Below, in pieces: positions 1-5,184 of a DNA stretch of 5,934 nucleotides. Numbering within the stretch: the stretch's first letter is position 1; every line of letters begins with the position of its first letter. The stretch is taken from the NCBI GenBank assembly GCA_017853915.1, contig JAFMIS010000166.1, forward strand, positions 1 to 5,934, read 5' to 3'. This stretch comes from a bacterium. Its GTDB lineage: Bacteria > Bdellovibrionota_C > UBA2361 > OMII01. Below the pieces are notes generated by a model. The model saw only the letters and a list, made by a program, of their open reading frames with translations. It had not been told where the DNA came from and ran no database searches. Made by a program: the position numbers and the translations under genes.

Positions 1-51
1 AAAGGTAAAAAATCTGGCCGCGACAAGTCGAGATCTCTGGCTCCCCGGCAT

Positions 52-837
52 TTACTGATATCGTTGCCACTCCGGCTCGTTTGCGAATATCCACCGATAG
101 TACTCTTGATGCCGCAGCTTTGAGGCCGCAGACTCGTCCACGATGACAGTACAGCGGGGGTGAAGTTGTAGCGCGCTCGCTGTGATGAGAGAGGTAATCG
201 GCCCCTCGACAGCTTGTGCTAAAATATCGGCCTTTGCCTGGCCCGTGACGAGCATCAAACACCGCCTGCTCTCTAGAATAGTGCCCACTCCTACGGTGAT
301 AGCGCGCGGTGGAACTTTGTCCTCTCCGCCAAAGAAACCGCCATTCTGCCTGCGAGTCTCGGGAGAGAGCGCCTTAGCGCGAGTGCGGGAGGCGAGAGAG
401 GAGAGCGGCTCATTGAAACCGATGTGGCCCACTGTGCCCAGCCCGAGGAGTTGCAGATCGATCCCTCCAGCGGATTGTATCAGAGCTTCATAGCGTGCCG
501 ATTCAACATCAGGATCAGGGGCGTTTCCAATCGGTAGGTGCGTGTTCTCGCGTTTGACACCAATCTTCTTAAAGAGGTGGTGTTCCATATAAAAACGGTA
601 CGATTGAGGATGTTCGGGCGGGAGCCCAATGTATTCATCGAGGTTAAACGTCGTGAGGCGCGAAACGTCAACGCCACCCTCTCGAATCAACCCAGCCAGA
701 GAATCGTAGAGAGCCTCCATGGTACGTCCTGTCGCCAGCCCCAGCACAAGCCGCGGATTTTGAAGGATGGCGTCCGAGATGATCCGAGCGCTGAGTCGGG
801 ATGCCTCTTCAGCGGTAGGGCGAATAATCACTTCCAT
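52..837 (-). CDS. nagB: Glucosamine-6-phosphate deaminase (NagB)
   Basis: Cytoplasmic enzyme that isomerises and deaminates glucosamine-6-phosphate to fructose-6-phosphate plus ammonia, the last dedicated step of amino-sugar breakdown. The 261-residue protein is close to the usual NagB length (about 240-266) and is collinear with the E. coli enzyme. Visible landmarks are the phosphate loop ATGRT (35-39), TFNLDEY with the proton-shuttling Asp67, EHPQSY (75-80), GHIGFNEP with ring-opening His138 and Glu143, and TVGVGTIL (181-188). The E. coli allosteric GlcNAc-6-P residues are also present: Ser146-Ser147, Arg153 and Lys155. One oddity is Val136 where E. coli has Asp141, so the motif reads GTVGHI. 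The ATG start overlaps the end of the upstream kinase gene by 10 bases and has AGGAG four bases ahead, implying translational coupling. Family call is very secure; full activity is slightly less certain because of Val136. Confidence 0.96.
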   Translation of the reverse strand: MEVIIRPTAEEASRLSARIISDAILQNPRLVLGLATGRTMEALYDSLAGLIREGGVDVSRLTTFNLDEYIGLPPEHPQSYRFYMEHHLFKKIGVKRENTHLPIGNAPDPDVESARYEALIQSAGGIDLQLLGLGTVGHIGFNEPLSSLASRTRAKALSPETRRQNGGFFGGEDKVPPRAITVGVGTILESRRCLMLVTGQAKADILAQAVEGPITSLITASALQLHPRCTVIVDESAASKLRHQEYYRWIFANEPEWQRYQ

Positions 838-2171
838 AGTGCTCCTGCAAATGTTGCTCCCAGTAGGGGTACAGATATCTCATGGCCGTCGCCACACTGA
901 ACTGGCCGCATAAGCGTAATGTGCCCCTTCACCTGTCGTTTCTCAAGGATCGACTGGAATGTTCGGTCTAAAACCTCGAAATAGCCCGGAACGTGTCGCG
1001 CCATGGCGCTATCGAGGGCGATAGAAAAACTCTTAATACCGGAAACGATCTGGTTATATATTGAAAAATAACAGAGGCACGCCGCGGCGGTCCCTGCTCG
1101 ACGTGTTACGGCAACAGCTATCTCAGAGAGAGCCTCGCAAGCATCGGAAGAACACCCCTTGAGACCTGCTATCACGGGGCTTAGCTCACGCCGGGCCAGT
1201 AACGCGCAGAGATCGTGGGTGGTAAAGATCTCACTCTGATTCCTGATCGTATCCGAAATTCCACATAGATCTGTCACGCCACGGGCGGCAGCTACACTAA
1301 TATGGTGTTCAAAAATCTTGGGAAGCCACTTTCCAGAGAGGAGATCTTCAAGTGCAATCGTAGCGCCACTCTGTGCGACAAGTGCGCGATCGCCATCTGA
1401 CAGCAATGCGGGTGCAACCTTATATAAGCCGCCGATCTCTGTATTAAAAATAAGGTCGAGATCGCGATCTCCCGTTCCCACGTCGGTGCAGTTGCCGCCA
1501 GAAGACGCCACTACTCCGCCCCGCGCGCCGGGAAGCGCCGTGAGAGTAAAAGCTGTATCGTTTCCGATTATAAAGACCTCTGAGCGCAATCCATGGGCAC
1601 CAAGAGATGACCGGAAGAGATCTCCGAGATCAAATCCATCCTGGAGATCTTTCACAAACCACTCGTCTTTTCGATAGCTACCAGCGGAGATCCCCATAAT
1701 GAGGCCCGTTACGCCACGCGCCGATGAGGATTCAAAGGAGCGAGCCTGAAGCTGGTTTGACCATACAATAGCTATCGACCTAATGCGGCTGGGAGTGTAG
1801 GAACGACTTTGGAGGCTATCACGGACATGTCGAGCTAGATTCTCCGCGAATGTGACTATCGGGGGCTCCGTCGCATCGCGCGAGAGAAATACTTCGTTTT
1901 TGATGTCGAAGAGGATACTCCAATCACCTGATGTATCGACGGAAAAATCAACCAAGGCGGCTTTGGTGTGAGTGCCACCGACATCAATTGATAGGCATAC
2001 ATCCTGTAGTATGTGGGGCTCTCGCGAGTCAGATCGCTTGAGAAACGTGGGATCGTGAAGACAGTGTCGATAGGAACGGCCAGCGCGCGCGTCGCGCAGG
2101 TAGCTCTCGCCGGTAGAGATGAATTCCTCGAGGTGCTGCTCTAGTGTATCTAAACCCAAAGGGGCTTTCAT
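828..2171 (-). CDS. Eukaryote-type hexokinase family sugar kinase
   Basis: Predicted ATP-dependent hexose or hexosamine 6-kinase, 447 residues, matching the roughly 50 kDa single-unit eukaryotic hexokinases rather than short bacterial glucokinases. Family landmarks run in order: phosphate-1 loop SIDVGGTHTK (61-70); a sugar-binding segment around Ser138; a VKDL stretch (173-176) in place of the usual TKGF; NDT with catalytic Asp205; phosphate-2 loop ASSGGN (222-227); NTEIGG with sugar-binding Glu245; LEDLLSG with Glu275, matching the EKMISG segment; and GATFAGAL (438-445), the C-terminal adenosine motif. The ATG at 2171 was chosen because GAGG lies five bases ahead. The frame stays open to 2453, but longer versions run into the divergent deacetylase gene; an ATG at 2201 is a weaker alternative. 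Overlap with nagB suggests the product is glucosamine-6-phosphate, which is an inference. Glucose or another hexose as substrate is possible. Confidence 0.85.
   Translation of the reverse strand: MKAPLGLDTLEQHLEEFISTGESYLRDARAGRSYRHCLHDPTFLKRSDSREPHILQDVCLSIDVGGTHTKAALVDFSVDTSGDWSILFDIKNEVFLSRDATEPPIVTFAENLARHVRDSLQSRSYTPSRIRSIAIVWSNQLQARSFESSSARGVTGLIMGISAGSYRKDEWFVKDLQDGFDLGDLFRSSLGAHGLRSEVFIIGNDTAFTLTALPGARGGVVASSGGNCTDVGTGDRDLDLIFNTEIGGLYKVAPALLSDGDRALVAQSGATIALEDLLSGKWLPKIFEHHISVAAARGVTDLCGISDTIRNQSEIFTTHDLCALLARRELSPVIAGLKGCSSDACEALSEIAVAVTRRAGTAAACLCYFSIYNQIVSGIKSFSIALDSAMARHVPGYFEVLDRTFQSILEKRQVKGHITLMRPVQCGDGHEISVPLLGATFAGALWK
842..846 (-). promoter_or_regulatory. Ribosome binding site of nagB inside the kinase gene
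   Basis: The minus strand reads AGGAG, then CACT, then the ATG of nagB. The site lies within the last codons of the upstream kinase gene, whose TGA stop (828-830) falls just inside nagB. This fixes the nagB start at 837 and points to coupled translation of the two proteins. Confidence 0.75.
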
Positions 2172-2228
2172 GGTAACCTCAACGGATCGATAATACAGCA
2201 TCGACCCCTTTTTTAGTAGCGAACTTAT
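2172..2228 (+). promoter_or_regulatory. Divergent promoter region between kinase-nagB and deacetylase
   Basis: This 57-base AT-richer gap separates two divergent start codons and must hold the promoters if both units are transcribed from here. A GATAAT at 2189-2194 on the plus strand (5 of 6 matches to TATAAT) and a TATTAT on the minus strand (2195-2190) overlap almost completely, so the two polymerases might compete. No good -35 hexamer is seen for either direction. A T-rich tract follows at about 2207-2214. The assignment rests on position and the -10-like words only. Confidence 0.35.
2177..2180 (-). promoter_or_regulatory. Ribosome binding site deciding the kinase start
   Basis: The minus strand reads GAGG, five bases (TTACC), then ATG at 2171. 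The alternative upstream ATG at 2201 has only a GGGG run three bases ahead, which is too close. The site supports the 447-residue form and removes any overlap with the divergent deacetylase. Confidence 0.55.
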
Positions 2229-3143
2229 ATGTCCAGCGCATCCTGCCCAGGAACAACTAACGGAGGACGATCGACTGTCGCGGACGATGCGGTTCTTTTT
2301 GAGCGTCGGTCGCAGAGTGGCCACGAGGTTATTTCTCGGGGGTGTGACTTTGCGAGTGTGTTTACTGATTGGAGACCTGGGCGAGAGTCCTTTGTTTTCT
2401 TCGCTCCACACGACGATGATGCCGCGATCGGCGTAGCGCTCGCCATTCGTCAAGCTCGTCGGGAATCTATACCTGTGAGAATTATAGTGGTCACTGACGG
2501 TCGCAATGGATATGTGACCCTTCGCGACAGGGCAACGATCGTCGAGCGTCGAGTTGAGGAAACAATCACCTCGTACGCAGCCCTTGGGGTCCCCGAGAGT
2601 GATATCACATTTTTAAATTTTCCGGACGGCGGGCTGCATAGTTACTTTGGTAGACGCCTTGCGGTCCCTGGAGACCCACGCGATGACCATGGATACACGG
2701 GGCTTGAGAGCTTCTTCGTCCGTGAACTCCGTCGCCGCGTCGATTGTGGGGGTGCTTTGATAGCCCCGAGCAGGATTTTTGTTCCGAGCTGGGCTGATTA
2801 CCACCAGGATCACGTCGCTGTAGCGCGAGAGATACCGATATCTCTATTTCACGCGATGGGAGGCATCTGGCCTGAATACGGCGCTAGCATCGATAGGGCT
2901 CCGTATCTCTATTGGCACTGCGTGTATTGTGGATTGCCCGATGGGCGAGAACCGTCAATCCGTATTACTGGTGGACACAAAGCTTTCGAAGATAAGATGC
3001 GAGCGGTCGAGGCGTATAACTCCCAGGGGCAGATCGCGACGATTGTGAGCGAACTTCGTACCGGGCCACCGGTGGAATATCTGCTCGAGGAGAACTTCTC
3101 CCTCTACAAGCCAGGATTCTATGATTACTGTTTCCGCGGCTAA
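2229..3143 (+). CDS. PIG-L (LmbE-like) family zinc-dependent N-deacetylase
   Basis: Predicted metal-dependent amide hydrolase of the family containing MshB, GlcNAc-PI deacetylases and archaeal diacetylchitobiose deacetylases, which remove N-acetyl from GlcNAc units. The 304-residue protein has APHDDDAAIG (59-68), the family's PHPDD motif with Asp in place of Pro, giving metal ligands His61 and Asp64 and general base Asp63. It continues with IVVTDGRNGY (86-95), NFPDGGL (130-136), and YHQDH (191-195) with the third ligand His195. About 53 residues precede the first core strand. The ATG at 2229 is the first possible start after an in-frame stop at 2217 and has no clear Shine-Dalgarno; a GTG at 2358 would give a shorter form. 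No signal peptide is seen, so a cytoplasmic location is inferred. Context beside a hexokinase-type kinase and nagB suggests an amino-sugar substrate, but PIG-L substrates vary widely. Confidence 0.9.
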   Translation: MSSASCPGTTNGGRSTVADDAVLFERRSQSGHEVISRGCDFASVFTDWRPGRESFVFFAPHDDDAAIGVALAIRQARRESIPVRIIVVTDGRNGYVTLRDRATIVERRVEETITSYAALGVPESDITFLNFPDGGLHSYFGRRLAVPGDPRDDHGYTGLESFFVRELRRRVDCGGALIAPSRIFVPSWADYHQDHVAVAREIPISLFHAMGGIWPEYGASIDRAPYLYWHCVYCGLPDGREPSIRITGGHKAFEDKMRAVEAYNSQGQIATIVSELRTGPPVEYLLEENFSLYKPGFYDYCFRG

Positions 3144-4057
3144 GCAGGCTTAGGAACCAATCGCGTGAGATCGGCGTCGGGTTCATGGAGACTACAACTT
3201 CCGATTGAAAAGTGAGATTGATTCTTGGCTTGAATCAGCTGTGCATGATCAATGAACAGGCTTCCAAATCCGAGACCTTTCTCCAAGCGGATGTCCCGTA
3301 TCGAACGATTACAAAGTAATTCAAGGAGGAAGCTCTCCGGCACCGTCTTTCCCAGCGCGCGACGAATCATCAAAGCCGCGGCGACATTAAGAAATCCGGT
3401 TGGAAATGGATACCGGTCTGGTTCTACGATCGGATGATGAAGTCCACCGGTGACCTTAAAGGCTATCCCTGTGTCACACACCTCGACTATCGCTGCCGCG
3501 AGGCGATCGGGCCCGACGCCAGTAGGACCAGAACAGCGGCATTTTAAAGCAACCGCGGCGCGGGCGCGCGCAATGGTGGCGACAGCGCTGGAGAGCGTCT
3601 CTCTCCAGTTATCGCCCGAGAGGTCTGGCTCTATGGCCATCAGCGCGCCGAGAGAGGTCGTCAGGGCAGCATACGCTGAGATAGTTGAGGCGATAGAATC
3701 AGGCGTGACTTTTATCTCAAGTGCCCCAAGCCGAGCATGGCTGGGCTTGGCAGCAAGGGCCTCAAGGGTCTCTTTGACCTGCGGCATATCCTCAGTGGCG
3801 AGAACACAGAGCACGGGCGGAGTAGTAAATCCACGAGCTAGTAGATTCTCGGTCGCTAGTTTCTTCGCGTGCTGGGTATCAAGCACGAGATCGCTTCCTA
3901 CCATCCAGGGCCGCGATAGTGTGGTAGGAAAGGAGGCGCTCTCACGCAGCGCTTGGTCAAATGAGCGCTCGGCAGGGGGAAACATGCCAGCATAATCAAA
4001 GAGCTTATGGAGAAGAACATCGAGAGGGGATTGGGGGCTGTATGGAATCGCGCCCAC
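3140..4057 (-). CDS. Conserved DYAGxFPP-type protein of unknown function, linked to fumarylacetoacetase
   Basis: A 305-residue soluble protein with no predicted membrane segment or signal peptide. I recognise it as a conserved bacterial family usually annotated hypothetical, but know no established activity. Its family-like motifs are LFDYAGMFPPA near the N-terminus (19-29), LKCRCSGPTG (171-180), FKVTGGLHHP (200-209), GFLNV (221-225) and IGSCSLHEPDADL (285-297), so it looks full length. Regularly spaced hydrophobic strands, a central Lys/Arg pair and an FKVTGG strand resemble a TIM-barrel aldolase-like layout, which is a guess. The GTG start has AGGGG seven bases ahead and lies four bases after the fumarylacetoacetase stop, so the two are probably one operon. 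Its TAG stop interlocks with the TAA of the convergent deacetylase. A role in or near tyrosine/homogentisate breakdown is inferred from position only. Confidence 0.85.
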   Translation of the reverse strand: MGAIPYSPQSPLDVLLHKLFDYAGMFPPAERSFDQALRESASFPTTLSRPWMVGSDLVLDTQHAKKLATENLLARGFTTPPVLCVLATEDMPQVKETLEALAAKPSHARLGALEIKVTPDSIASTISAYAALTTSLGALMAIEPDLSGDNWRETLSSAVATIARARAAVALKCRCSGPTGVGPDRLAAAIVEVCDTGIAFKVTGGLHHPIVEPDRYPFPTGFLNVAAALMIRRALGKTVPESFLLELLCNRSIRDIRLEKGLGFGSLFIDHAQLIQAKNQSHFSIGSCSLHEPDADLTRLVPKPA

Positions 4058-4061
4058 GGTC

Positions 4062-5075
4062 TTACCCCTGAGCCAGAACTATTCGTTGATTAATCGAGCC
4101 AAATATCGCTCGACCGTTGAGCTTCATCGTTATCTCTACGTGGTCTCCGTCTTGAAGATAGCGCGAACTGATGGCGCCAGTCTTTATCTTCTCAAGCATT
4201 CGCTGCTCGACGATACAGCTTGATCCTACGGATTCATCCTTATTGGAGACGGTGCCACTGCCGATGATCGTGCCAGCGCTAAGAGGACGGGTCGCGGCCG
4301 CGTGTTCGATGAGCTGATGAAATGAGAAGTGCATCTCTCCCGCGTTTGGAGAGCCAAAAACCGAGCCGTTGAGCTTGGTCTCAAGCGGAAGATGAACCCG
4401 ACCATCACGCCACGCTGAGCCCAGCTCATCGGGAGTTACAACAAAAGGAGCAAACGACGAGGGAGGCTTTCCTTGCAAGAATCCAAAGCCCGTCGCCACT
4501 TCGCGTGGAATCAGCTCTCGGAGGCTCACATCATTCAGTAGTGTTACAAGCTTAATGTGCCTGTCGGCCTGGGCGGCGCTGGTGCCCATCGGCACAGCGT
4601 CAGTAATAATTCCAACCTCAGACTCAAAATCCATGCCGTCTAAGCTATTTCGGAGAGCGATGGTATCTGTGGCGGATAAAAAATTATCGCTCGCGCCCTG
4701 ATACATCAGCGGGATGGTATAGAGGTCTTCAGGGGGCTCAACTCCACGCGCCTTGCGTACGAGCAAAACGTGCTGAATAAAAGCGCTTCCATCGAGGAAC
4801 GCCCACGTGCGAGGCAGTGGCGCTAGGAACGTTACACTCGTAGCGAGAGTCGTGTTGTGCTCCGTGCCACTACGTAAAGAATCGTCGATGGCTCGAAGAG
4901 CTGGCTCGATAACGTTCCAGTGTTCGAGAGCTTGTAAGAGCGAGATGCCATGAAGAGAAGAGCCATCACGCGCTACGTGTTTCGCTGATGGTATGACAAG
5001 GCTTTTGTGATCGGGGTGTACCACTACGAGAGTGCCGTCAGTAGAGCCAGATTGTGAGATTGAGCCGAGAATCAT
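4062..5075 (-). CDS. fahA: Fumarylacetoacetase (fumarylacetoacetate hydrolase)
   Basis: Hydrolyses 4-fumarylacetoacetate to fumarate and acetoacetate, the final step of tyrosine/homogentisate catabolism in the cytosol. The 337-residue protein fits the bacterial FAH type. Seen in order: PLPRTW (86-91), LDGSAFIQH (94-102), PLMYQG (122-127), DFESEV (149-154), LLNDVSLR (179-186), GFGFLQGKP (196-204), RPLSAGTIIGSGTVSN (263-278) and a C-terminal FGSINQR (325-331). By comparison with mouse FAH, Asp95 and His102 match metal ligand Asp126 and catalytic His133 with the same seven-residue spacing, Glu151 and Glu153 match Glu199/Glu201, and Asp182 matches Asp233. I chose the ATG at 5075 because the protein then begins like known bacterial homologues (MxLxS...DGTLVVV). 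A GTG at 5114 would add 13 residues; neither has a clear Shine-Dalgarno. Related acylpyruvate hydrolases share the fold, but this longer form favours fumarylacetoacetase. Confidence 0.93.
   Translation of the reverse strand: MILGSISQSGSTDGTLVVVHPDHKSLVIPSAKHVARDGSSLHGISLLQALEHWNVIEPALRAIDDSLRSGTEHNTTLATSVTFLAPLPRTWAFLDGSAFIQHVLLVRKARGVEPPEDLYTIPLMYQGASDNFLSATDTIALRNSLDGMDFESEVGIITDAVPMGTSAAQADRHIKLVTLLNDVSLRELIPREVATGFGFLQGKPPSSFAPFVVTPDELGSAWRDGRVHLPLETKLNGSVFGSPNAGEMHFSFHQLIEHAAATRPLSAGTIIGSGTVSNKDESVGSSCIVEQRMLEKIKTGAISSRYLQDGDHVEITMKLNGRAIFGSINQRIVLAQG
4065..4069 (-). promoter_or_regulatory. Ribosome binding site of the DYAGxFPP gene inside the fumarylacetoacetase gene
   Basis: The minus strand reads AGGGG, seven bases that include the fumarylacetoacetase TAA stop, then the GTG at 4057. 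The last two codons of the upstream gene thus double as the ribosome site, which supports the GTG start and coupled translation. Confidence 0.6.
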
Positions 5076-5184
5076 GTACTGTAAGTGTACCAGAGCGCCG
5101 AGCGTTGGGTCCACGGAGGATTTCGGTGCTCGGAGTCGCAGGCTTTATGCGATATTCCGGTTTGTGGGGGTAGTACCAGGAAAT
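5076..5184. other. Intergenic region upstream of fumarylacetoacetase
   Basis: This is the largest gap in the window (109 bases with the chosen start). It holds the possible promoter noted separately and a short inverted repeat, CCGAGC at 5098-5103 and GCTCGG at 5128-5133, with a 24-base spacer. There is no T-run after that repeat on either strand, so it does not look like a terminator. Confidence 0.4.
5081..5113 (-). promoter_or_regulatory. Possible extended -10 promoter for the fumarylacetoacetase operon
   Basis: On the minus strand a TGGTACACT (extended -10 form TGnTACACT) lies just ahead of the ATG at 5075. A TGGACC about 18 bases upstream matches four of six positions of TTGACA. Transcription would start only a few bases before the ATG, giving a nearly leaderless message, which would fit the missing ribosome site. 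This is a weak, pattern-only call. Confidence 0.2.

Noticed and set aside
1..51. Possible intrinsic terminator after nagB (T6 on the minus strand from the A-run at 7-12)
   Set aside because: The T-run is there, but the only hairpin nearby, CGAC/GTCG with a two-base loop, is too short to support a call.
538..900. Plus-strand open frame of 120 codons opposite nagB
   Set aside because: It is antisense to well-conserved NagB motifs and has no ribosome site or recognisable domain.
2172..2453. Longer reading of the kinase frame up to 541 residues
   Set aside because: The extra N-terminal part overlaps the divergent deacetylase gene, has no hexokinase similarity, and a GAGG site marks the ATG at 2171.
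3450..3995. Plus-strand open frame of 181 codons opposite the DYAGxFPP gene
   Set aside because: The minus-strand frame carries conserved family motifs along its length, while this one is Ala/Arg/Ser-rich without structure typical of a protein.
5098..5133. Inverted repeat CCGAGC / GCTCGG in the intergenic region as an operator or terminator
   Set aside because: Six-base arms with a 24-base spacer are expected by chance in sequence of this composition, and no T-run follows.
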